From Geothermobacter hydrogeniphilus (GTDB taxonomy: Bacteria; Desulfobacterota; Desulfuromonadia; Desulfuromonadales; Geothermobacteraceae), in contig NZ_PPFX01000019.1 in the NCBI RefSeq assembly GCF_002898515.1, forward strand, positions 1-64,000: a stretch of DNA of 64,000 nt. Direction: 5' to 3'. A program made the translations under genes and the position numbers. Below the pieces are notes generated by a model, which was not told the origin of the DNA, made no database searches, and worked only from the letters and a program-made list of their open reading frames with translations. Shown here one piece after another: positions 16,302 to 25,311 of this stretch (its first letter is position 1; each line of letters starts with the position of its first letter).

Positions 16302-19293
16302 TTTCTTTTATGACCTCTGCCCTGAAACGGGCCAGTTCCAACTCCAGATCGTTGCGTATGCCGGGGATGCTGTCGAAGTCTCCGGCTCTGCTCCGTTCCT
16401 CCAGCCTGCGGGCGATCTCCGCCAGGGACTGACAGCTCAGGTTGCCGGCGCTGCCCCTGATGGCATGGGCGAAGCCGGCGATCGCCTTACAGTCCCCGGC
16501 CTCTGATGCCCGCTTGATGGAAACGACTTTTTCTTCCGTGTCGCGGAGGAAGATGTCCGTGACCCTGTTCAGCATCTCCTGGTTTCCCCTGAAGAGATCG
16601 AGCCGTTTCTGTTTCTCTGAGCGGTTGTCGACAGTAACCTTTTTTGTTTCTGTCAGGGGTTTTTCACCATGCCCCTTGTCGGCTGTCCATTTGCGCACGA
16701 AAGCCAACAGGGTTTCCCGTGTCAGGGGTTTGTGAAGCACATCATTCATGCCCGCCGCCAGGCATTTCTGGTGGTCTTCCCTGAGGATATTGGCGGTCAG
16801 GCCGATAATCGGTACCGATTCGGAGGTATAGCCGTTGCGCCGGATGAGGGCGGTGGCCGTCATACCGTCCATCTCCGGCATCTGAATATCCATCAGGATC
16901 AGGTCGTAGCTGCCGAGGAGGGTCTTGGCCACCGCCTGGATACCGTTGTCAGCAAAATCAACCCGGCAATCGAGGGCGTCGGTCAGGTGCCAGCTGGTGA
17001 TTTCCCGGTTGACCGGGTTGTCTTCCACCAAAAGGATGTGGACGGGTTTCTCCACCCGTTCGGTATCATAGACGGACTCAGCTTCCGCAACGGCCGACAC
17101 GGCGGCCGTCGCTTTTACGTAGCCGAGCCGGAACCAGAAGCAGGTTCCCTGTTCGACATTGCTTTCAACGTCGATGGCTCCTCCCTGCAGTTCAACCAGG
17201 TGGCGGGCGATGGTGGTTCCGAGCCCGGTGCCGCCGTATTTGCGGGCCACGCTGTCTTCAGCCTGGGTGAATCCTTCGAAAATCCGTTCGAGTTTTTCCG
17301 CCGGGATGCCGACTCCGCTGTCCTTGACTGAAAATTTCAATGTTGCCCGGTCGGGAAGATCTTCCAGGACTTCTACACGGACCTCAACCCCGCCGCGCTC
17401 GGTGAATTTGATCGCGTTGCTGATCAGGTTCGACAATATCTGGCGGAGCCTGATCGGGTCGCCCCGCAACAGGTTCGGTGCCCGGTCGTCAATATCCAGC
17501 GTCAGTGCAAGCCCCTTTTTCACGGCCAGGGATGAGAACAGCTCGATGGTCGCGGCAACTGTTTCCCGCAGGGTGAACGGAATATTTTCGAACTCGATTT
17601 TTCCGGCCTCGATTTTTGACAGGTCGAGGATGTCGTCGATGATCCGCAGCAGCATTTTCCCGGATTCGAAAACCGTCAGGCCCTTGGCGCGCTGATCTTC
17701 GTTCAAGTTGCTTTTCAGCAGGATTTCAGTCATGCCGAGGACCCCGTAGAGCGGGGTACGAATTTCATGGCTCATGTTGGCCAGGAAACGCGACTTCTCC
17801 CGGTTGGCCGCGTTGGCCTGGTTCGCCAGATCACGGGCTTTGATCAGTGCTTCGTTCAACTCCCGGGTGCGTTTCTGTACCTGCTCCTCGAGAATTTCAC
17901 TGTGGCGCCGCAGTTCTTCATCCCGCGCCTTGATCTTGTCCAGTTGATTCTGCAGGGTGGTCAGCAGTTCGGCGTTGCGGATGCTGACGCCAAGTGTCGA
18001 GGCGATACCCATCAGCAGGCTTAAATCACTCTTGACCAGGACGCGTTTGGACTGGAAGTTGTCGACCGCCAGAATCCCCAATGATTGTCCATCGCAGATG
18101 ATCGGGCAGCAGATGATTGACTTGACTCCCAGGTCCTGGGCCAGTTTGAAACTGCGGGGAGAAAAAAGATCCTTCAGTTCGTTGATGTCGTTGGTCAGAA
18201 TCGGGCGCTGCTGGTGAAAGGCGGTGATGAAAATCCCGCGTGAGGACGGATTGTCGAGGTGGAAATCGATTTTCCGGGCTAGGTCCAGTTGATCCGGAAT
18301 CTGGCTCAGACCCTGCCTGAAGACCAGCCTGGTACGATCCTTGTTGGTGAGGTAGATGGCGCAGCGCTGGTAGTCAAGACGCGTTTGAAATATCTGCACG
18401 ATGTCAGACAGGATGGTTTCGATATCCGTTGCCCTGCTGATCGTCTGTCCTATTTCGTTGATGATCAGGGCGTTGTTGTAGTTGGTATTGATCTGTTCGA
18501 GATTCTTCTGGGAATTCTCGCGCAGCTCGGTGAGACGTTTTTTCAGGCACTGTTTTTCCAGGTACTGGAAGAAAACCAGCAGCGTCAATCCGAAAAAGAT
18601 GTAACCGGTCCAGAAAAATTCTGTGGTTCGCAATGGCGGAAAAATTGCCGCCAGGAGCAGGCCGCTGCAGTAAAGTACGCCGGCCGCCAGGCCGAAGCGA
18701 CGATGTGTTGCGGTCCGCCCTTTTTTCCAGCTGATGACATAACGGCAGACCCGGCCGCCCTTGAACAGGCATTCGGAATGTTCGATATCCGGCGGTTCAA
18801 ATCCGAACAGAGTGCCGATCGCCTCGAAAAAGCCGGTTCTGTTGGCGCACTGAAAGGGTTTTTCCTCCATTCCGGGATAAGGTTGAACCGTCACCTCATA
18901 ACTGTTGCGGGCCAGTTTCCTGGTTCTATAGGTTGCGGACCTGGTCAGTTTTTTCGACGTCTGTTCGAAAATGGCGAAAAACTTGTCGAGTGACATGAAC
19001 CCCAGCAGATACTGGCGAAGTGAGCCGAGGGATTCCGGGGAGGCGGCAAAGCGGCCGGCTTCCCGGGCAATGTCGTTCTGGCCAGTCATCTGGACCAGGT
19101 TGTCATAGAAACGGTCCACCTGACGCTGGCTGAACCAGTGCCCTTCGTCGGCGATTTCATCAGCGGATATACCGGTATGTTCAAGCAGTGTGTTAAGGTC
19201 GATCGAGGGATATTTCGATTTCAGGAATTTGACGTAGGTATCCAGGATTCTGCTGTTGTAGACTGGGTCTTCCTCTTGGCCGCTTTGCTTCAT
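16231..19293 (-). CDS. RpfC-like hybrid sensor histidine kinase (V4R-like/GAF/HK/REC/HPt)
   Basis: A membrane-associated hybrid kinase of 1020 residues. Order: a cysteine-containing sensor module at ~10-190 (FQCANR ... ECLFKGGRVCRY); two helices at ~200-240; coiled coil; GAF at ~280-435; HisKA with NMSHEIRTP (His ~509); HATPase ending YGGTGLGTTIARHLVELQGG, a box typical of RpfC; REC (LMDIQMPEMDG, Asp ~802); and HPt (FAHAIRGSAGNL, His ~943). A phosphorelay is expected. The ATG at 19293 follows AGGAAA; an upstream ATG at 19326 has no site. The divergent gene at 19777 shares the sensor module. The 3' end overlaps the complex 2 small-subunit gene. Confidence 0.85.
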   Translation of the reverse strand: MKQSGQEEDPVYNSRILDTYVKFLKSKYPSIDLNTLLEHTGISADEIADEGHWFSQRQVDRFYDNLVQMTGQNDIAREAGRFAASPESLGSLRQYLLGFMSLDKFFAIFEQTSKKLTRSATYRTRKLARNSYEVTVQPYPGMEEKPFQCANRTGFFEAIGTLFGFEPPDIEHSECLFKGGRVCRYVISWKKGRTATHRRFGLAAGVLYCSGLLLAAIFPPLRTTEFFWTGYIFFGLTLLVFFQYLEKQCLKKRLTELRENSQKNLEQINTNYNNALIINEIGQTISRATDIETILSDIVQIFQTRLDYQRCAIYLTNKDRTRLVFRQGLSQIPDQLDLARKIDFHLDNPSSRGIFITAFHQQRPILTNDINELKDLFSPRSFKLAQDLGVKSIICCPIICDGQSLGILAVDNFQSKRVLVKSDLSLLMGIASTLGVSIRNAELLTTLQNQLDKIKARDEELRRHSEILEEQVQKRTRELNEALIKARDLANQANAANREKSRFLANMSHEIRTPLYGVLGMTEILLKSNLNEDQRAKGLTVFESGKMLLRIIDDILDLSKIEAGKIEFENIPFTLRETVAATIELFSSLAVKKGLALTLDIDDRAPNLLRGDPIRLRQILSNLISNAIKFTERGGVEVRVEVLEDLPDRATLKFSVKDSGVGIPAEKLERIFEGFTQAEDSVARKYGGTGLGTTIARHLVELQGGAIDVESNVEQGTCFWFRLGYVKATAAVSAVAEAESVYDTERVEKPVHILLVEDNPVNREITSWHLTDALDCRVDFADNGIQAVAKTLLGSYDLILMDIQMPEMDGMTATALIRRNGYTSESVPIIGLTANILREDHQKCLAAGMNDVLHKPLTRETLLAFVRKWTADKGHGEKPLTETKKVTVDNRSEKQKRLDLFRGNQEMLNRVTDIFLRDTEEKVVSIKRASEAGDCKAIAGFAHAIRGSAGNLSCQSLAEIARRLEERSRAGDFDSIPGIRNDLELELARFRAEVIKEIKPAAADQAGPAATAAEREDNPE

Positions 19294-19776
19294 AGACGGG
19301 GTATTTCCTGAAAACTGCCGGGTCATCTAAAAATAGCCTGAAAACAAGTTATTACAAGAAGAAATCCCGGATCGTGGAGCATGACGGCCGGTTTTGAAGT
19401 TACGGCTCCTGAAAGACATTGCCGGGCGGGGAATGGGCCTGCACGTTCCTGAGTGGGCAGGACGAGGGTGCCGTCGGCAACAGGATGACCCTCTATCGGG
19501 AATGGTAAAATTGCTCAAGTAATTGAAATGAGAAGGAAAAATAATAATATTGTCTGTTTTTACGGTTGACTGCATCGTCAATGAATCCTACTATTTTTGC
19601 GACTGTAATGTAATTGTCTTTTTTGAGGGGGCCGTTCGCTTCGAGGTTGTCTTCCGTCCCCGGTCTCGGTTTGACCGGGGTCTCTGCCCCGTTGTCATCC
19701 CCGGCTATTGGATTGACGTGCTGGAGCAGCCGGCCTGTCAGGTCAATGAATCGCTTGAGCTTCATTCTGGATACCC
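19294..19776. other. Divergent intergenic region between the two sensor genes
   Basis: About 480 bp separate the divergently transcribed kinase and HD-GYP genes. AT-rich tracts around 19500-19630 (for example AAAAATAATAATATTG) are likely promoter territory. I could not pick a confident -35/-10 pair, sigma-54 box or GEMM riboswitch. The 12-mer GCTCCTGAAAGA near 19404 recurs at ~38674 upstream of tmk. Confidence 0.4.
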
Positions 19777-22080
19777 ATGCAATCAGCCGCCCTGTATAAC
19801 AGCCGTATCATTGACACCTACCTTAAATTGTTGCGGGCGCGTTATCCGGACGTGGACAGCTCCGCGATTCTGCAATATGCCGGGATGGAGCCCTATGAGA
19901 CCGCGGATCAGGGGCACTGGTTTTCCCAAAAGCAAATCGACCTGTTCTATGAAAAATGCGTGCAACTGACGGGGAATGAAAATATCGCCCGGGAGGCGGG
20001 GCGTTTTGCGGCTTCACCCGGAACTCTCGGGGCCATGCGGCAGTATGGTTTGAGTCTTGCCGGTCCGCTCAAGGCTTTTTCCCTGATCGGTACTTCGACC
20101 AGGAAGTTCACCCGGTCAAGTGATTATTCTTTTCGCAAGATCAGCAATACCAGGGTGGAGGTTGTTGTCACCACCCGGCCGGGGGTTTCGGAAAAACACT
20201 TCCAATGTGACAACCGGGTCGGCTTTTTCGAAGCAATTATCAACGGTTTCAATGTCGGGGCACCGAAGATTGAACATCCCGAGTGCATGTTCAGGGGAGG
20301 GCGTCAATGTCGTTATCTGATTTCCTGGAAGCATAATCGCACCACGGTTCTGAAAAGGTTTCGTGACGCGGTACTCCTGTGCGTGGCGGCGGTAATCCCG
20401 GCCACTCTCGTTGTTGCACCCGGTGCTCTGAAAACAGTGCTTCCCACCGGATTGATTATCGGGCTGTTTGTCAGCTGGCTGGTTGAGCATGTCCGGGCCC
20501 GGGACCTGGAACAGGGGATGGCCCAGCACTGGGAAACCTCAGATCAACTGGCCGATCAGATTGAACAGAATTATCGGAATACGAAGATGGCGGCCGCGGT
20601 CGGTGATGTCATCGCCAACCGGACCAGCATCAGCGAGGTCATCGACTCGGTGGTTCATGCGCTGGAAAAAACCCTTGATTATGACCGTGGTCTGATTTTG
20701 CTGGCCAATGAGGAGACCGGACGACTTGAAATCTGCGGCGCCTACGGCTATGTCGAACAGTTTATGGACCTTCTCACCGGGATTTCCTTCAATCTCAACA
20801 ACCCCGACAGCCGAGGCATGTTCGTCGTTTCCTTCCGGCAGCAGAAACCGCTTCTGATCAACGATGTCGACAAAATTCAGGATTCTCTTTCTCCCAAGTC
20901 CAGGGAGTTCCTGCAGGCGCTGAGAACCCGGAGCTTCCTCTGTGTCCCGATCGTTCTGGAGGGCAAGTCGATCGGCATCCTGGCGGTTGACAACCTGGAA
21001 TCGAAAAAGCCGCTGCTGGTGTCCGACGTCAACCTGCTGATGGGAATTGCCCCTTCGATTGCTCTCAGTATCCAGAATGCCCGACTGCTTGAAACCCGGG
21101 CGGCTCAGTTTGATTCAACCCTGCAGGTTCTGGCCGATTCGATCGATGCCCGCGATTTTCTTACCGCCGGCCATTCGGAAAAGGTTGCCGAGTATTCCGT
21201 CGGTATTGCCCGGGAGATGGGATTGAACGAAGAATACTGCCATGTTATCCGTCGCGCGGCTCTGCTCCATGACTACGGTAAAATCGGTATTCCTGATTCC
21301 ATTCTGAAAAAATCCGGGCCGCTCAGCGAGGAGGAAAGGGCGGTTATCAGAACCCATCCGACACGTACCCGGCAGATCCTTGAAAAGGTCGCTTTCGAGG
21401 GACTGTACGCCGACATCCCGGAAATTTGTCATGCCCATCACGAAAAGTGGGATGGTACAGGCTATCCCAATGCCTTAAAGGGAGAAGAGATTCCGCTGGG
21501 TGCCAGAATTATCGCCGCCGCCGATTTTTTCGAGGCCATCACCGCGGATCGTCACTATCGGGAGCCGATGGATATTTCCACCGCGCGGGAGATTTTTCTC
21601 GCTGAATCGGGAAAGCACTTTCAACCCGAGGTTGTTTCTGCCTTTATTCGCTACCTGGAGAGGGTTTCGCTGTGCATGCTTCCGGAAGAGCAGGGGAACG
21701 TTCCGGTTTCGCGGCATCCCTTGGGACATCTCAAGCAGCGAAGAGCCGGTTACCGGACCGAGGTTTCGGTCAAGGTGGCGCGCAAGGTGATCACCGGAAC
21801 CAGCGTTCATATCGGTCCGGAAGAAATTTACATCAACAGCCACGAAGTTGGAAAACTGGAAGAAAATGACGAAGTCGCGGTCACCTTCGCCCTGCCGGCG
21901 CAACAGGGACTGATCCAGCTTCACGGCAAGGTGGTTGTGATCAATCCCGAGCCTCGTCCGGACCTGTTGCTTCCGGCGGGTTTTACGGTTCATTTCTCCG
22001 GCCTGGATTCAAGAACCAGGCTGGTCTTGAGTCATTATGTTGATGGGCATCTGGCGTCGAGATCCGGCCCATCTCTCTGA
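19777..22080 (+). CDS. Sensor-GAF-HD-GYP-PilZ cyclic-di-GMP phosphodiesterase
   Basis: A 767-residue protein. Residues ~1-185 match the sensor module of the divergent kinase (YNSRIIDTYLKLL, EGRF-type core, ECMFRGGRQCRYLISW). One or two helices follow at ~195-235. A GAF domain spans ~275-435. The HD-GYP phosphodiesterase at ~445-620 has HD in LLHDYGKIGIPD and HHEKWDGTGYP intact. The C-terminus (~655-760) is PilZ-like (RRAGYRTEV ...), though the DxSxxG part is weak. It should hydrolyse c-di-GMP under control of the same ligand as the kinase. The ATG at 19777 has only a weak ribosome site. Confidence 0.87.
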   Translation: MQSAALYNSRIIDTYLKLLRARYPDVDSSAILQYAGMEPYETADQGHWFSQKQIDLFYEKCVQLTGNENIAREAGRFAASPGTLGAMRQYGLSLAGPLKAFSLIGTSTRKFTRSSDYSFRKISNTRVEVVVTTRPGVSEKHFQCDNRVGFFEAIINGFNVGAPKIEHPECMFRGGRQCRYLISWKHNRTTVLKRFRDAVLLCVAAVIPATLVVAPGALKTVLPTGLIIGLFVSWLVEHVRARDLEQGMAQHWETSDQLADQIEQNYRNTKMAAAVGDVIANRTSISEVIDSVVHALEKTLDYDRGLILLANEETGRLEICGAYGYVEQFMDLLTGISFNLNNPDSRGMFVVSFRQQKPLLINDVDKIQDSLSPKSREFLQALRTRSFLCVPIVLEGKSIGILAVDNLESKKPLLVSDVNLLMGIAPSIALSIQNARLLETRAAQFDSTLQVLADSIDARDFLTAGHSEKVAEYSVGIAREMGLNEEYCHVIRRAALLHDYGKIGIPDSILKKSGPLSEEERAVIRTHPTRTRQILEKVAFEGLYADIPEICHAHHEKWDGTGYPNALKGEEIPLGARIIAAADFFEAITADRHYREPMDISTAREIFLAESGKHFQPEVVSAFIRYLERVSLCMLPEEQGNVPVSRHPLGHLKQRRAGYRTEVSVKVARKVITGTSVHIGPEEIYINSHEVGKLEENDEVAVTFALPAQQGLIQLHGKVVVINPEPRPDLLLPAGFTVHFSGLDSRTRLVLSHYVDGHLASRSGPSL

Positions 22081-22110
22081 AACCCGATGATTGATAAAGG
22101 ATGACGACCG

Positions 22111-22911
22111 ATGAATTATCTTATGGAACACCCGGAAGAAGCCGCTCGCCTGGCAAAAAAAACCCGCTCGGAGCAGGTTGTTCGCCAGGCGGCCTGGGCC
22201 GGAATAAAGCCGGGGATGCGCGTGCTTGACGTCGGTTGCGGAGTTGGGAAAACCACTGCCGTGCTGAAGCAGGTCGTCGGTGAGTCCGGCCACGCCACCG
22301 GGCTGGATCTGTCACCTTCACGCCTGCAGGAGGCGGCTGCCTCCTTTGCTGCGCCCGGGCTGGAGTTTGTGCAGCATGACATTCGACAGCCCTATGTGTC
22401 CCCGGTGCAATTTGACGCGGTCTGGATAAGGTTTCTGCTGGAATACTTTCGTGAAGACCAGTTGATGGTCGTCCGCAACGCGGTCCACAGTCTCAAGCCG
22501 GGCGGGCTGCTGGTCATCGGCGACCTCGACAATAATTGCCTGCTCCATTACGGTCATTCGCAACGGATGGAAAATACCATCCAGGATGTGCTGCGCTGCC
22601 TGCAGGAGAACCATGATTTCGACCCCTACGCGGGACGCAGGCTGTTCGCCCACATGGTGGATCTCGGATTTGAGGCCATCGATGTGGCGGTTGAGGCCCA
22701 TCATCTATTTTTTGGTGAACTGAACCCGGTGGACGGTGAGAACTGGTTGAGTAAAGTCGAAGTTGCGGTCAAGAATTCCGGCTGTCGTTTTGCCGAATAT
22801 GACGGTGATTTCGAGGCCGCCCTGACCGAATTCAAAGAGCATCTGTTCAATCCGCGGCGGTTTATCTACACCCCCCTGATCATGGTTCGGGGAACGAAGC
22901 CCCTGAGCTGA
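22111..22911 (+). CDS. Class I SAM-dependent methyltransferase
   Basis: A 266-residue soluble protein with SAM-binding motif I VLDVGCGVGKTTAVL, motif II acidic residue in ATGLDLSPSRL, and post-motif SLKPGGLLVIGDLDNN. The substrate cannot be told from sequence. It lies 30 bp after the HD-GYP gene on the same strand and is probably cotranscribed, suggesting a role in the same signalling or lipid module. AAGGATG lies upstream of the ATG. Confidence 0.82.
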   Translation: MNYLMEHPEEAARLAKKTRSEQVVRQAAWAGIKPGMRVLDVGCGVGKTTAVLKQVVGESGHATGLDLSPSRLQEAAASFAAPGLEFVQHDIRQPYVSPVQFDAVWIRFLLEYFREDQLMVVRNAVHSLKPGGLLVIGDLDNNCLLHYGHSQRMENTIQDVLRCLQENHDFDPYAGRRLFAHMVDLGFEAIDVAVEAHHLFFGELNPVDGENWLSKVEVAVKNSGCRFAEYDGDFEAALTEFKEHLFNPRRFIYTPLIMVRGTKPLS

Positions 22912-23249
22912 CCTCGATCAGAGCCCGCAGGGCCTGAATCGGTCTGCTTGTGCCCGTCGATGAGTGCGGGAGTCCGGCCAGGATGCGGGACCGGTTTTGC
23001 CGTTCGCGGTAATGAGCCCTCTGCTTCGGACTTGAATCAGTGGGCCCCTTGTTGGCGGATAGCACAAGTCATTGATCTGTCTGAGTTTCCCAGAAATCAC
23101 CAGCGAACCTATGGGTGCGCTTCAGATTTTTGGAAACCTCATTCAGACCAAGCACTTGCACTTTTCATCCAACAGGAACTCACTGATTCAGGTCGAATAT
23201 TATTCAATCCCGGTCATCGGCCGGGCCTGCTACCGTTAGGTAGGTTCTT
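22912..23249. other. Intergenic region holding an inverted-repeat element
   Basis: This 338-bp gap contains no credible gene. Its right half is the inverted-repeat element described at 23033-23192. TAGGTAGG at ~23238 serves the next gene. Confidence 0.5.
23033..23192. repeat. 160-bp element with ~44-bp imperfect terminal inverted repeats
   Basis: The left arm 23033-23076 (TGAATCAGTG ... GGATAGCACAAGTCATTGAT) reappears in reverse orientation at 23147-23192 (ending ACTCACTGATTCAGG). A closely matching third copy lies at 63361-63407, and a 17-bp fragment at ~31523-31541. It carries no ORF, so it is a MITE- or REP-like dispersed element. Confidence 0.65.
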
Positions 23250-25280
23250 ATGACCATGGTTGCGGCTTCAGAAAATGTGTCCAGACAGGAGAACACCAGA
23301 CCCGTTTCCCAGCGACAACTGGCTGACCGGGTGAACCGACTGAACTTCCTTGAGGAACTGATCCTGGTTCAGTTTTCACATCTCAAGTACGGGCAGATGG
23401 TGACCGTTACGGCTGCTCCGTTGCCATGTGACGGGACTGCCCTTGAGGCCAGCTGGCGCTCTGAACTGCCTGAGAACTGCTCGCAATATGTCATCTCCGG
23501 GATTATCCTGCCCGGTACACCGCGAGCCTTCGCTTTCGCGGTCGAGGATGCCCGCATTACAGCAGACGGGTTGGTTTGTCAGTTGCCGAAAAAGGGTCAG
23601 GCTCTGCCCAAGCGGCAATACTCCCGCATGCGTCCTTTGGCGGGGATCAAGGCCACCCTGTTTCAGCATGGGATCTGTTTTCAGGGAGTCCTGACCGATT
23701 TTTCCGCCCACGCGCTGTGTGTCGAGGTGGGGTTCGATACCCCCAACAGCCGCTACTGGATCATGCCCGACCAGGTCGTTCATCTCTCGCTGCAGAGCGA
23801 CAAGGGGGTCATCTATTCCGGGGAGATGATGGTGATTCGCAGTGAGAACGGGGCCGACACCCTGTTGTTTGTCCTTGCCCCGGTCAACACGAATACCCCC
23901 AGGTTTCCAACCAAGAAGTATCGGGGGCATCGGGCCTGCCTGCTGCCGGAACCAAGTCTGGCCTTCCGACACCCGTTGACCGGGCGTTACCTTGAACTGA
24001 ACGTGGCCGACCTGTCCGGCCTGGGGGTCTGTGTCGAAGAGGCACCGGAACGGTCGATGCTGATCGCCGGCATGATTCTTCCGGAGATGTGCATCAAGTT
24101 GGGAGCCGGTTTCGAAATCCCCTGTCGCGGCCAGGTTGTCTACCGGAATGAGTCGGAGGACGGGGCCGGGGGGGCGCGGTGCGGCCTGACCCTGCTCGAT
24201 ATCGAAATTCAGGACCACCTGCTTCTGCTTTCGCTGTTGCAGCGGGCCCGCAACAGGCATTCTTATCTGAATCCCTCGGTCGATATCGAATCTCTCTGGG
24301 AGTTTTTTTTCGAAACCGGCTTTATTTATCCCTCCAAATACCTGTTGCTGGCCAAGCGTAAAGCAGGATTCCAGGAAACCTTCCGTAAGACCTACCTGGA
24401 GCAGACACCGATCGCCCGCCACTTCACTTTCCAGGTTGAAGGACAGATCGAGGCGCACCTTTCGGCCATCCGTCTCTATGAACAGACCTGGTTCCAGCAG
24501 CATCACGCGGCTCGGCGGTCCGGTAAACACGCTATCGGCTTCGAAGTTATTCAGCAGCTGGCTGAATATTTCTACAACGCCTGCTTCCTCAGCCGGGACA
24601 AGATCGGTTATGTCGCCGGCGTCTATCGGCCGGAAAATCGTTTCCCACGCAAATATTACCGGGCGATCGTCAGCCAGCTGAAAAACAAGAAAGCCGCCAG
24701 CCTGGACGCATTTGCCTATTTCAAAACCATTCCCGAGATTGCAGATCAATGGGCTTGGGCCAAGGTTCCGCCTGACTGGCACGTGGCCCGTACCACCAGG
24801 GGCGACCTGGACGAACTGGCGGGTTTTTACGAGCAGATTTCAGGCGGCTGCATGATCGACGCGTTGGACCTGCAGTCGAAGATGATCGGCCGGACGGTGC
24901 TTGAGAAGGAATATCGGAACCTCGGCATGATTCGTCGTCGGCATCTTTATTCCATCAAGCGGGGCAGGGAACTGATGGCCGTGGTTGAACTGCATCAATC
25001 GGATACCGGCCTTTCTCTCTCCCGGATGGATAGGGTGATCTTCTGTTTTGTCCTCGGAGAGGATCTGCCCCCGGGGTTGCTGACGACCTTGGTCAGGGGG
25101 TTTGCCGATAAACTGGGATTGGATCACCCGCCGATGATGGTTTATCCCCGGGATTATGCCGACCGGCACGAACTTGAGGTTGACAAAACCTATGAAATGA
25201 TGATTTTGAATGTTTATCACGGTGAAGAATATATGCAATTTCTCGATGATTTTATTGCGGCTCACAGTTCCGTCCGGTGA
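23250..25280 (+). CDS. PilZ-containing protein with C-terminal acyltransferase (GNAT)-like region
   Basis: A 676-residue soluble protein. Residues ~1-220 look like a degenerate PilZ-like beta-barrel region. Residues ~220-340 are a better PilZ domain with KKYRGHRACL (RxxxR-type) and VADLSGLGVCVEE (DxSxxG). Residues ~350-460 are a linker. The last ~220 residues (RTTRGDLDELAGFYEQI ... GRELMAVVEL) resemble GNAT acyltransferases, perhaps the N-acyl amino acid synthase type often joined to signalling domains. C-di-GMP would then control the acyltransferase. This assignment is by eye. Neighbours are the methyltransferase and a FadL-family porin. Confidence 0.7.
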   Translation: MTMVAASENVSRQENTRPVSQRQLADRVNRLNFLEELILVQFSHLKYGQMVTVTAAPLPCDGTALEASWRSELPENCSQYVISGIILPGTPRAFAFAVEDARITADGLVCQLPKKGQALPKRQYSRMRPLAGIKATLFQHGICFQGVLTDFSAHALCVEVGFDTPNSRYWIMPDQVVHLSLQSDKGVIYSGEMMVIRSENGADTLLFVLAPVNTNTPRFPTKKYRGHRACLLPEPSLAFRHPLTGRYLELNVADLSGLGVCVEEAPERSMLIAGMILPEMCIKLGAGFEIPCRGQVVYRNESEDGAGGARCGLTLLDIEIQDHLLLLSLLQRARNRHSYLNPSVDIESLWEFFFETGFIYPSKYLLLAKRKAGFQETFRKTYLEQTPIARHFTFQVEGQIEAHLSAIRLYEQTWFQQHHAARRSGKHAIGFEVIQQLAEYFYNACFLSRDKIGYVAGVYRPENRFPRKYYRAIVSQLKNKKAASLDAFAYFKTIPEIADQWAWAKVPPDWHVARTTRGDLDELAGFYEQISGGCMIDALDLQSKMIGRTVLEKEYRNLGMIRRRHLYSIKRGRELMAVVELHQSDTGLSLSRMDRVIFCFVLGEDLPPGLLTTLVRGFADKLGLDHPPMMVYPRDYADRHELEVDKTYEMMILNVYHGEEYMQFLDDFIAAHSSVR

Positions 25281-25311
25281 TGAAGGACTGACTGAAACGG
25301 GGAGACATTCA

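Noticed and set aside
19294-19776. c-di-GMP (GEMM) riboswitch or sigma-54 promoter between the sensor genes
   Set aside because: Looked for because of the c-di-GMP genes; no GEMM core sequence and no GG-N10-GC box at a sensible position were found.
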